Part shown: piece by piece, positions 6,033 to 13,193 of the stretch
How the letters are laid out: the number at the start of each line of letters is the position of its first letter
Position numbering within the stretch: position 1 is the stretch's first letter
NCBI GenBank assembly: GCA_902783345.1
Contig: CACZQI010000045.1
Span: 1-19,227 of the forward strand
Direction: 5' to 3'
DNA length: 19,227 nucleotides
From: an uncultured Erysipelotrichaceae bacterium
GTDB taxonomy: Bacteria; Bacillota_I; Bacilli_A; RF39; UBA660
Program-made: the position numbers and the translations under genes
The notes under the pieces: generated by a model
What the model was told of the DNA's origin: nothing
Databases searched by the model: none
Seen by the model: only the letters and a program-made list of their open reading frames with translations

Positions 6033-6057
6033 AAAAAATCACCTACTCTAGGTGATT
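6033..6057 (-). terminator. Terminator of the uvrA-yvlD-lgt operon, enclosing the next gene's ribosome site
   Basis: A perfect 9-bp stem (6037-6045 with 6049-6057), a 3-base loop and a T run on the - strand form a strong terminator after lgt. Its 3' arm contains the AGGTGA that is the ribosome site for the gene starting at 6030. A TATAAT -10 (6060-6055) overlaps the 5' arm. Confidence 0.75.
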
Positions 6058-6082
6058 ATATCATTTAATTATCCCACCGCAA
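6055..6082 (-). promoter_or_regulatory. Extended -10 promoter for the hypervariable-domain gene
   Basis: TGATATAAT (6063-6055, - strand) is a perfect extended -10. A weak -35 TTGCGG lies 16 bp upstream (6082-6077). Transcription would start near 6048, inside the hairpin loop, so its own mRNA would carry a free ribosome site. Confidence 0.55.
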
Positions 6083-6112
6083 GCGTCAAATTTATGTCAA
6101 CTTTAGGTCAAG

Positions 6113-6928
6113 TTAAAATGCTATTCTATCGATATTGTTTTTATCATTATACAAATCTTCAAATTTTCCTTTATGAACATTGTCAAAAATGATACCTATT
6201 CCTGCAATAATCATAACAACAGATATAATTTGAGCCATTTTAAATCCAGCTAACATTAATGCATCTGTTCTAGTTATTTCAATAACATATCTAATTAATC
6301 CATAACCTATTAAATAAATAGCTGTCATAGTTCCTACTTTACGATATCTTCCTCTTCTTAAAATAATAATAATTAAGAAAAGAACAAAACATGCAATAGA
6401 TTCATAAAGAAATGTTGGTGTATAGTAAACGCCTTCTATTTTCATACCATCAATGATAAATTTAGGAATATGTAAAGATTGTAAATGCTCTAAAGTAGTG
6501 GCTGCACCATGAGCTTCACTATTAAAGAAATTCCCCCAGCGTCCAATTGCTTGTGCAAGAGGTAAAGCGGCTACAATAAAATCTAAATATCTCATAGTTC
6601 TTGCTTTATATTTATGAGTATAGAATAAAATTGTTAAAAGGCCACCAATAATCCCGCCATGAATAGCAAGACCACCTTTCCAAATCTCAAGTATTTCAAC
6701 TAAATTCTGACTGTAATAATCCCAATTAAACATTACATAGTAAATTCTTGCTCCAATAAGGCCAAAAATAATCGCCCAAAAACACATATTAAAGATAAAG
6801 TCTTCTCTAATATTAAATCTTTTAATTTCTTTGCGAACAACAAAATATCCAAGTAAAGCGCCTACTAGAATAAATACTGCATACCAACGTACTTCAAAAT
6901 TACCTAAACTAATTATAACTGGATTCAT
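6113..6928 (-). CDS. lgt: Lgt, prolipoprotein diacylglyceryl transferase
   Basis: Lgt moves diacylglycerol from phosphatidylglycerol to the lipobox cysteine of prolipoproteins, the first step of lipoprotein maturation, before LspA acts. The 271-residue polytopic protein has the normal length. Conserved features include the family N terminus NPVIISLGNFEVRWYA, GGLAIHGGIIGG (85-96, with the essential His90), the Lgt signature GRWGNFFNSEAHG (129-141) and TPTFLYES (170-177), followed by the last helices with YGLIRYVIEITRTD. Its ATG overlaps the TGA of the upstream yvlD-like gene in an ATGA junction, so translation is coupled. It is the last gene of the uvrA-yvlD-lgt operon. Confidence 0.97.
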   Translation of the reverse strand: MNPVIISLGNFEVRWYAVFILVGALLGYFVVRKEIKRFNIREDFIFNMCFWAIIFGLIGARIYYVMFNWDYYSQNLVEILEIWKGGLAIHGGIIGGLLTILFYTHKYKARTMRYLDFIVAALPLAQAIGRWGNFFNSEAHGAATTLEHLQSLHIPKFIIDGMKIEGVYYTPTFLYESIACFVLFLIIIILRRGRYRKVGTMTAIYLIGYGLIRYVIEITRTDALMLAGFKMAQIISVVMIIAGIGIIFDNVHKGKFEDLYNDKNNIDRIAF

Positions 6929-7329
6929 TTTAAACCTCTTATTACTGATTTAGTTATTAATGTATCTAATAAAACTGTTACAAATGATATAAATATTGAT
7001 ACGAAAAATGGTATTACCCATCCTTCTACTACGAAATGAGTTCCCATAACTAAACTGGCAAGTTTTAATATAATGGTGTCCACTATTGGATATAAAATAC
7101 CAAGTGAAATAACGGTAATAGGTAAAGCAAGAATCTTTAAAGTCGGTTTTAACAACCTATTTAATATCATAATTACAATAGCCGTTATAATTGCATAACT
7201 AAAAGATTCGACATAAAAACCTCTAAATATTTTAGTCGCTAATACAATGGCTGTTGCACTAATTAATAAAGTTAATACCCACTCCAAAAAAGTATATTTA
7301 AAATCTAATTTTTCACTATAAATTTCCAT
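6925..7329 (-). CDS. YvlD-type four-helix membrane protein (PF04020, 'phage holin family')
   Basis: I chose the ATG at 7329 because GGTGA lies 5 bases upstream; this gives 134 residues. Upstream in-frame starts would overlap the end of uvrA. Four hydrophobic segments are visible. The family signature is the central LNRLLKPTLKILALPITVISLGILYPIVDT, read here as the part around residues 60-85, followed by a short extracytoplasmic loop and GWVIPFFVSIFISFV. Database names call this family a phage holin, but chromosomal members such as Bacillus YvlD are ordinary genes of unknown function. The gene lies between uvrA (25 bases upstream) and lgt (4-base overlap). Conserved pairing with lgt suggests an envelope role, which is inference. 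Confidence 0.82.
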   Translation of the reverse strand: MEIYSEKLDFKYTFLEWVLTLLISATAIVLATKIFRGFYVESFSYAIITAIVIMILNRLLKPTLKILALPITVISLGILYPIVDTIILKLASLVMGTHFVVEGWVIPFFVSIFISFVTVLLDTLITKSVIRGLK

Positions 7330-7354
7330 ATGTTTCACCATTTTAATTATAGTA

Positions 7355-10174
7355 TTATTTATTTTTTTTCGCAAGTTTTGGTTTTAAATATTCACCAGTA
7401 TATGAACCTTTTACTTTAATTATTTCTTCTGGAGTGCCTGTTGCAATAACTTTTCCTCCATCATCGCCACCATTAGGTCCTAAATCAATAATGTAATCAG
7501 CACATTTTATCACATCTAAATTATGCTCGATAACGATAACTGTATCTCCATTATCAACAATTCTTTCCAAAACTACTAATAACTTTTTAATATCATCAGT
7601 ATGAAGTCCTGTAGTTGGTTCATCTAAAAGGAAAATACTTTGACCAGTTGGCTTCTTTTGAAGCTCTTTAGCAAGTTTAACTCTAGCAGCTTCCCCACCT
7701 GATAATGTAGGAGCACTTTGACCTAATTTAATATAAGAAAGTCCTACATCAATCATTGTTTGGAGTTTATTTTTAATTTTAGGCACTGAGTCAAAGAACT
7801 CAATTGCTTCTGATACTCTCATATTTAAAACATCAGCAATATTTTTACCTTTAAATTTTACTTCTAAAGTTTCGGTATTATAACGAGTCCCATGACAAAT
7901 ATCACAAGGTACATAAACATCTGGTAAAAAGTGCATCTCAATCTTTTTAACACCATCACCCCAGCAGGCTTCACATCTTCCACCTTTAACATTAAAGGAA
8001 AATCTACCTTTGTCATAGCCTTTCATTTTTGATTCTTTCATACTAGCATATAAATCTCTAATATCATCGAAAATACCCACATAAGTTGCTGGATTACTTC
8101 TTGGTGTACGACCAATTGGATCTTGAGAAATATCGACTACTTTATCAATTAAATCTAAGCCTCTTATTTGTTTATGTTTACCAGGAATAACCATACTACC
8201 ATAGACTTTACTTCTTAAAGCCTTAAGTAATATTTCATTTACTAAAGTACTTTTTCCAGAACCAGAGACCCCAGTTACTAAAGTTAAAGTGCCAAGTGGG
8301 ATTTTAACATCAATATTTTTTAAATTATTTTCTTTAGCACCTTTTATTTCAATAAAATTGCCATTACCTTTACGTCTTATCGTAGGTACATCAATGCCTA
8401 ATTCACCTTTTAAATATTTACCAGTTAAACTTTTCTTATTTTTCATGACCTCTTCAGGTGTTCCAACAGCTACAACTTCTCCACCAGCATCTCCTGGACC
8501 AGGCCCAATATCAACTAAATAGTCTGCTTCTTTCATTGTATCTTCATCATGTTCAACAACAATTAAAGTATTTCCTAAATCACGCATTTCTTTAAGTGAA
8601 TTAATAAGTTTACTATTATCTTTTTGATGTAAGCCAATAGAAGGCTCATCTAAAACATATAAAACTCCAGATAATTTACTACCTATCTGCGTTGCTAAAC
8701 GAATTCTTTGGGCTTCCCCACCTGATAAAGTACTTGCTTCTCTTGATAAAGTTAAATAACCAAGTCCAACATTATTTAAAAATGATAATCTATTTTTTAT
8801 TTCATTACAAATAAGTTCACTAATTTTCTTTTGTTCATTAGTAAGTTTTAAATTTTCCATAAAACTAGCAAGTTCTTTTATAGATAAATTACATATCTCA
8901 TAAATATTTTTATTATTTATTTTAACTGCTAACACTTCTTTAGAAAGTCTTGCTCCATGACAAAGTGGACACTTGCTATTAACCATAAAAGTTGAAAGCC
9001 ATTCTCTCATCCATTTACTAGATGTTTCGACATATCTTCTTTCATAATTATTAACAATGCCTTCATAAGCACTAGAAGTATATCTTTTATTACCATTTTT
9101 AGATATATATTCATAATCTAAAACTTTATCTGTACCATATAAAATAATATCCAATTCTTCTTTTTTTAAATCTTTAACTTTTTTAGTTAAATCAATATCA
9201 TAGTAATTACAAACAGTTTGAAGTTGTTGCAAACTAATACTATCATCGACACTAAATCCTTTAATAGCTCCATCAATAATACTTTTATTCTTATCAGGAA
9301 TTAGTAAATCAATACTTAAATTTTGTTTAACTCCTAAACCTTTACATTCTGGGCAGGCTCCATAAGGCGCATTAAATGAAAATAGTCTAGGTTCTAATTC
9401 TGGAAGTGAGAAATTACATTCTGGGCAAGCATAATGCTCACTCATAAGGATTTCTTCTCCTCCAATAATATTAATTAAAACTTTACCATTAGCAAGAATT
9501 GTAGATTGCTCAATAGATTCAAAAATACGGCTTCTTTCATCAGCATCTAAAACTATTCTATCAACTACTACATATATATTATCTTTTTTATTCTTTTCTA
9601 AAGTTATTTCTTCAGATAAATCATACATCTCTCCATTTACTCTAACTCTAGAATATCCTTTTTTTCTTAAGTCATTAAATAAATCTTGATGAGTACCTTT
9701 TTCGCCATGTACAATAGGCGCTAGGATTTCTAATTTAGTACCAATATCTAAAGACATTACTTTATTAGTCATTTCTTCAATACTTTGACTTTTAATTGGT
9801 TTGTGATGTGTAGGACAATAAGGTATACCAATTCTTGCATATAATAATCGTAAATAGTCATATATTTCCGTAACAGTTCCAACAGTTGATCTTGGATTAT
9901 TATTAGTTGTTTTTTGGTCAATAGAAATACTTGGCGATAATCCTTCAATTGAATCCACATCTGGTTTATTAGCATTACCTAAAAACTGTCTAGCATAAGC
10001 ACTTAAAGACTCAATATATCTTCTTTCACCTTCTGCAAATATTGTATCAAAAGCAAGACTACTCTTACCAGAACCAGATACTCCTGTCATAACAATTAAT
10101 TTATTCTTAGGAAGCTCAATATCAATATTTTTTAAATTATTCTCTCTAGCCCCTTTAACAACTATTTTATCCAT
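7355..10174 (-). CDS. uvrA: UvrA, excinuclease ABC subunit A
   Basis: UvrA is the damage-sensing ABC-type ATPase of nucleotide excision repair; it loads UvrB at lesions. The start is the ATG at 10174, 6 bases after GGGTG, giving 939 residues, the family norm. Two ABC modules are present: Walker A GVSGSGKSSLAF near residue 32 and GVSGSGKSTLVNE in the second half, with signatures TLSGGEAQRI and TLSGGEAARV. Zinc-binding cysteine groups are intact: CPEC plus CPEC in the first insertion, CPLC, and in the second half CEAC...CDIC. The N-terminal FAEGERRYIESLSAYARQFL region is typical. No LexA box was seen upstream, although a TGGTAAAAT extended -10 is possible. uvrB and uvrC are not in the window. 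Confidence 0.98.
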   Translation of the reverse strand: MDKIVVKGARENNLKNIDIELPKNKLIVMTGVSGSGKSSLAFDTIFAEGERRYIESLSAYARQFLGNANKPDVDSIEGLSPSISIDQKTTNNNPRSTVGTVTEIYDYLRLLYARIGIPYCPTHHKPIKSQSIEEMTNKVMSLDIGTKLEILAPIVHGEKGTHQDLFNDLRKKGYSRVRVNGEMYDLSEEITLEKNKKDNIYVVVDRIVLDADERSRIFESIEQSTILANGKVLINIIGGEEILMSEHYACPECNFSLPELEPRLFSFNAPYGACPECKGLGVKQNLSIDLLIPDKNKSIIDGAIKGFSVDDSISLQQLQTVCNYYDIDLTKKVKDLKKEELDIILYGTDKVLDYEYISKNGNKRYTSSAYEGIVNNYERRYVETSSKWMREWLSTFMVNSKCPLCHGARLSKEVLAVKINNKNIYEICNLSIKELASFMENLKLTNEQKKISELICNEIKNRLSFLNNVGLGYLTLSREASTLSGGEAQRIRLATQIGSKLSGVLYVLDEPSIGLHQKDNSKLINSLKEMRDLGNTLIVVEHDEDTMKEADYLVDIGPGPGDAGGEVVAVGTPEEVMKNKKSLTGKYLKGELGIDVPTIRRKGNGNFIEIKGAKENNLKNIDVKIPLGTLTLVTGVSGSGKSTLVNEILLKALRSKVYGSMVIPGKHKQIRGLDLIDKVVDISQDPIGRTPRSNPATYVGIFDDIRDLYASMKESKMKGYDKGRFSFNVKGGRCEACWGDGVKKIEMHFLPDVYVPCDICHGTRYNTETLEVKFKGKNIADVLNMRVSEAIEFFDSVPKIKNKLQTMIDVGLSYIKLGQSAPTLSGGEAARVKLAKELQKKPTGQSIFLLDEPTTGLHTDDIKKLLVVLERIVDNGDTVIVIEHNLDVIKCADYIIDLGPNGGDDGGKVIATGTPEEIIKVKGSYTGEYLKPKLAKKNK

Positions 10175-10223
10175 GATTATCACCCACGCATTAGTATTTT
10201 ACCACAAATTTTAAAAATTATAG

Positions 10224-10247
10224 AAAAAAAGAATGCCTTACGCATCC
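10224..10247 (-). terminator. Terminator after the zinc-ribbon/OB-fold gene
   Basis: A 6-bp stem (GGATGC with GCATTC, one G-T pair), a 5-base loop and seven Ts on the - strand lie 19 bases past the stop codon at 10266. It separates this gene from uvrA. Confidence 0.7.
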
Positions 10248-10265
10248 TTATTTACAATTTATTAT

Positions 10266-10955
10266 TTATTTACCAAAAACTATATATTCAGCATTTATAT
10301 ATGGTACATTACCATTAATAGATTCATAACTTCCATAAACAGTAACTAAGTCACCTTCAATGAATCCCTGATCATATGATTTATCAATATAATTTACAGT
10401 TATTAAATGTTCTGCACTATCTTCAAATAAATTAGCATTTAGTGTTATAGTCATTTGATTACCATATCCAGTATCAAATCCATTTACTTCAACAACCTGT
10501 CCAATTACTCTAACATCTTTACCTTTATATTCTTTTGGATGTCTAACTAATTGTTCATAATCTACTAAAACACATATCTTTTTATAATCATCTTCTTTAA
10601 TGTTATTAAAGAAATATCTACTAACAAAATGATAAGATAAAATTACAAATAGAAATAATAATGCAAATACAATAAAGAATGCAAAACTAACACTAGTTTT
10701 TTGTCTTCTATGGCAATGAGGACATATTGTATATCCTTTTTCAAATTTTTCATGACAAAAAACACATTCTTTTAAATCATTATTAGCATTTATAACAACT
10801 TTTTCTTTAACTTCATTATTTTGAACAGTTTCATTTAAATTAACTTTTTCTTCTTTTTTTAAAGTCTTTTTAACTGCTGGTTTTTTAGTAGCAGTTTTTT
10901 TAGGTTCCTTTTTAGCAGTTGTTTTTTTGACTACCTTTTTCTTTTCTTCTTTCAT
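10266..10955 (-). CDS. Membrane protein with lysine-rich tail, zinc ribbon and OB-fold-like domain
   Basis: The 229-residue product has four clear parts. Residues 1-50 are a Lys/Ala/Thr/Pro tail with histone-H1-like runs (KKTTAKKEPKK, TATKKPAVKK). Residues 64-81 hold a CxxC...CxxC zinc ribbon (CVFC, CPHC). One membrane helix follows at about 90-112. The extracytoplasmic domain, about 120-229, has a beta-rich OB-fold-like pattern (KGKDVRVIGQVVEV...GDLVTVYGSY...PYINAEYI), similar to tRNA_anti-like domains. The zinc ribbon and basic tail would face the cytoplasm. No named family is recognised; a nucleic-acid-binding or envelope-stress role is speculation. AGGAGA lies 7 bases before the ATG, and a near-perfect promoter lies upstream. 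The gene is a single-gene unit with its own terminator. Confidence 0.8.
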   Translation of the reverse strand: MKEEKKKVVKKTTAKKEPKKTATKKPAVKKTLKKEEKVNLNETVQNNEVKEKVVINANNDLKECVFCHEKFEKGYTICPHCHRRQKTSVSFAFFIVFALLFLFVILSYHFVSRYFFNNIKEDDYKKICVLVDYEQLVRHPKEYKGKDVRVIGQVVEVNGFDTGYGNQMTITLNANLFEDSAEHLITVNYIDKSYDQGFIEGDLVTVYGSYESINGNVPYINAEYIVFGK

Positions 10956-10979
10956 ATCACACTCTCCTATACTAAATAA

Positions 10980-11008
10980 ATTATATTATAAATTTAGATT
11001 TTTTTCAA
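10980..11008 (-). promoter_or_regulatory. Promoter for the zinc-ribbon/OB-fold gene
   Basis: On the - strand TTGAAA (11008-11003), a 17-bp spacer and TATAAT (10985-10980) make a near-consensus sigma-A promoter 24 bases upstream of the start codon. Confidence 0.75.
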
Positions 11009-11036
11009 TTATAAGTTTAAATGATTATAAAATGTT

Positions 11037-12017
11037 TCACACTATACTTTCTAAATATTCATCTAAAATTTTAAATAACTCATCACTATTTTTAGTTGTA
11101 CATATTTGGGCTTTTATTATACTACTTCCAGGAAGTCCTTTTAAATACCATAAAGCATGCGTTCTAATTTCTAAAATGGCTTGTTTTTCACTAGTAGTAT
11201 TTAATAATAATTCATAATGCCATTTTAACATATCTATTTTTTCTTTAGGACTTATTTTTTTAGGTAAAGTGCCATTTTCTAAATAATCTACACACTCTTT
11301 AATAAGCCATGGATTACCTAATATACCCCTTCCAATCATTACTGCATCACAAAATGTTTCATCAAGCATTTTTTTAGCATCAAAGCATGATAAAATATCA
11401 CCATTACCAATAACAGGAATTTTAACTGCTTCTTTTACCATTTTTATTACATTCCAATCAGCATGACCACTATAACCTTGACTTCTAGTTCTAGCATGAA
11501 TAGCAATCGCACTAGCCCCAGCACTTTCAATAATTTTAGCAATTTCTACGGCATTAATACTTTTTTCATCCCAACCACTACGAATTTTAACTGTTACCGG
11601 TACATCTACAGCCTTAACTACTGCTTCTACTATTTCTTTAATTTTTTCTGGATTTTTTAAAAGAGCACTACCAGCTTCACTTTTAACTGCTACTTTAGGA
11701 ACTGGGCAACCACAATTAATATCAATTGTAGATTTTGGATACCTTTTATGAACTATCATTGCTGCTTTAGCCATTGTTTTATGGTTGCTTCCAAATAACT
11801 GTACAGCATAGGGAATATTTAAATCATCTAGACCATTTAGCATATCTAAAGTTTTTTTATTCCCTCTTACAATCGCCTCAGCACTTATAAGTTCAGTTAT
11901 AACATAACCAACACCCATTTTTTCACATATTTTCATAAAAGCAGGATTAGATACCCCTGCCATTGGAGCAAGTACTACTTGATTTTTTATTTTAATATTA
12001 CCTATTTTCCATTCCAT
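11037..12017 (-). CDS. dus: tRNA-dihydrouridine synthase (DusB-like)
   Basis: This FMN- and NADPH-dependent enzyme reduces uridine to dihydrouridine in the tRNA D-loop. The 326-residue protein is a TIM barrel plus helical RNA-binding domain. It shows VVLAPMAGVSNPAFM at the FMN site (14-28), TELISAEA, the catalytic loop INCGCPVPKV with proton-donor Cys104, VKIRSGWDE, AIHARTRSQGYSG, IPVIGNGDI and VMIGRGILGNPWL. The sequence pattern fits the single Dus of Gram-positives, grouped with DusB. GGTGA precedes the ATG. pduL ends 13 bases upstream, so the two form an operon. It stops at TGA, evidence for the standard code. I saw no clear terminator after it. Confidence 0.95.
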   Translation of the reverse strand: MEWKIGNIKIKNQVVLAPMAGVSNPAFMKICEKMGVGYVITELISAEAIVRGNKKTLDMLNGLDDLNIPYAVQLFGSNHKTMAKAAMIVHKRYPKSTIDINCGCPVPKVAVKSEAGSALLKNPEKIKEIVEAVVKAVDVPVTVKIRSGWDEKSINAVEIAKIIESAGASAIAIHARTRSQGYSGHADWNVIKMVKEAVKIPVIGNGDILSCFDAKKMLDETFCDAVMIGRGILGNPWLIKECVDYLENGTLPKKISPKEKIDMLKWHYELLLNTTSEKQAILEIRTHALWYLKGLPGSSIIKAQICTTKNSDELFKILDEYLESIV

Positions 12018-12030
12018 TAAATCACCAAAA

Positions 12031-12594
12031 CTATCTTATATATTTTTTAAATTCAACAATATCATTATTATGTAAATCATATTCTTTTTCTTCAACTGTA
12101 TCGATATGAAGTTCGTCATAACCAGGAATAGATAATTTAATAATAGCATCAAAAAGATATCTTCCATTATGGAAAACTGCTACTTTTTCTTTATTATTTA
12201 ATCCTTCTTTTTCTAAACTTTCTTTAGTTAAATGAATATGTCTTTCAGCTTTAATTAACCCACTATCTAATGATACTTTACCACATGGCCCAATAATGTT
12301 AATAGGAAGAGTGTTATCTAAATCTCCACTTTGTCTTGCTGGAGGATTAACGCCTAATATTTTGCATTCATCTAAAGATATTTCAATTTGATTATAATCT
12401 CTAATTGGCCCAACTACTCTAACATGCTCGATTATGTTTCCATTCCACTCTAAATCTACAGTTAAAGTACTAGCAAACTGTCCTACTTGATTTAATGGAT
12501 TACGTACTGGCATTTCATTTGTTCCAAATAATTTAATACAAGTATCATTATCTAAATGAACATGCCTTTTACTTACACCAACTGGAACCAACAT
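12031..12594 (-). CDS. pduL: PduL-type phosphate acyltransferase (phosphotransacetylase/propanoyltransferase)
   Basis: PduL proteins exchange acyl-CoA and phosphate to give acyl-phosphate and CoA, and are unrelated to the Pta family. The start is the ATG at 12594, 6 bases after GGTGA, giving 187 residues. The two halves of the fold carry the zinc-binding motifs: PVGVSKRHVHL near the N terminus and AERHIHLTKE near residue 117. VRVVGPIRDYNQIEIS, PPARQSGDL and GPCGKVSL are also characteristic. The protein begins directly with the catalytic fold and lacks the N-terminal encapsulation extension of microcompartment forms, and no shell genes are nearby. It is therefore probably the housekeeping cytosolic enzyme that makes acetyl-phosphate for an acetate kinase located elsewhere. 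It is transcribed together with dus. Confidence 0.92.
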   Translation of the reverse strand: MLVPVGVSKRHVHLDNDTCIKLFGTNEMPVRNPLNQVGQFASTLTVDLEWNGNIIEHVRVVGPIRDYNQIEISLDECKILGVNPPARQSGDLDNTLPINIIGPCGKVSLDSGLIKAERHIHLTKESLEKEGLNNKEKVAVFHNGRYLFDAIIKLSIPGYDELHIDTVEEKEYDLHNNDIVEFKKYIR

Positions 12595-12631
12595 ACATAT
12601 CACCATTATTATTGTACAAAAAACTAATAAA

Positions 12632-12666
12632 AAAATCTATTTAAGTGTCTAATTTAAATAGATTTT
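12632..12666. terminator. Strong terminator between the small helical gene and pduL
   Basis: A perfect 13-bp stem (12632-12644 with 12654-12666) has a 9-base loop and a T run on the - strand. It lies just past the stop codon of the gene at 12675 and insulates pduL-dus. Confidence 0.85.
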
Positions 12667-12674
12667 AGTGTCAA

Positions 12675-13115
12675 TTAAACATATTTTTCTAACTTTTTCA
12701 TGGCATTTATTTGAAAATCTTTAAAATCATCTAATAAATCTAATACCTTTTTATCAACATCTTTCTTATTTATATTATCAAAGGCTTTAGCCATATTATT
12801 TTGCCCCATTGATAAACCTTTAATAAGCATTTTAGCAACTGCTGCATCGGAATTATCTTTACCTATTTTTCTTTTAATATTCATATCGGCACTCATTGTT
12901 GCCATAATATTAAGTTTTTTACCATCAGCATTTATTTTAGATAATAAATATTCACTTCTCTTAGTAAATTCACTATAACTATTGATTATATCAGTAACTA
13001 CTTCTGTTATTTTATTACCTTTATCTTGCAATGTTTTTAAAAGTGTCATCGTGCTTTCATATCCCATAGAAGAATTTTTGTATATATAATCTAATATTTC
13101 ATATTCCGTTTCCAT
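12675..13115 (-). CDS. Uncharacterised small all-helical protein
   Basis: The product has 146 residues with no signal peptide or membrane segment. It begins METEYEILDYIYKNSSMGYES and appears to be four long amphipathic helices rich in Lys, Asp, Met and Asn. The layout suggests a ferritin-like or rubrerythrin-like four-helix bundle, with Met-rich stretches (IMATMSADMNIK; GLSMGQNNMAKAF). However, I do not see the repeated Glu-x-x-His pairs that a di-iron centre needs, so metal binding is doubtful. AGGTGAG lies 4 bases before the ATG. It is a single-gene unit between two hairpin terminators. Function unknown. Confidence 0.7.
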   Translation of the reverse strand: METEYEILDYIYKNSSMGYESTMTLLKTLQDKGNKITEVVTDIINSYSEFTKRSEYLLSKINADGKKLNIMATMSADMNIKRKIGKDNSDAAVAKMLIKGLSMGQNNMAKAFDNINKKDVDKKVLDLLDDFKDFQINAMKKLEKYV

Positions 13116-13162
13116 AATCTCACCTAGTATTATTATGGCTTAAAATATAAATAATAAACTAT

Positions 13163-13193
13163 AAAAAAATCTACTAGTTTAACTAATAGATTT
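13163..13193 (-). terminator. Terminator after the HAD-GtrA fusion gene
   Basis: A 12-bp stem (13167-13178 with 13182-13193, one T-G pair) with a 3-base loop is followed by a T run on the - strand. It overlaps the stop codon of the fusion gene. Confidence 0.8.

Noticed and set aside
6925..6928. UGA read as tryptophan (Mollicutes code 4), suggested by the base composition.
   Set aside because: The yvlD-like and dus genes end at TGA in frame, all tryptophans in recognised motifs are TGG, and every gene is full length under the standard code.
6925..7329. Prophage holin, implied by the database name of the family.
   Set aside because: There is no other phage gene nearby. The family is common in chromosomes, and here it is embedded in a uvrA-lgt operon.
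10175..10230. A LexA box upstream of uvrA.
   Set aside because: uvrA is SOS-controlled in many bacteria, but no CGAAC-N4-GTTCG-like site could be found in its upstream region.
10830..10945. A repeated A/T-rich pattern in the start of the zinc-ribbon gene, suggestive of a tandem DNA repeat.
   Set aside because: It follows from the lysine/alanine/threonine codons of the basic tail; the units are irregular and stay in frame, so it is low-complexity coding sequence.
10927..11217. A 96-codon + strand frame across the zinc-ribbon gene promoter and the end of dus.
   Set aside because: It is antisense to two well-supported features, lacks a ribosome site and shows no family pattern.
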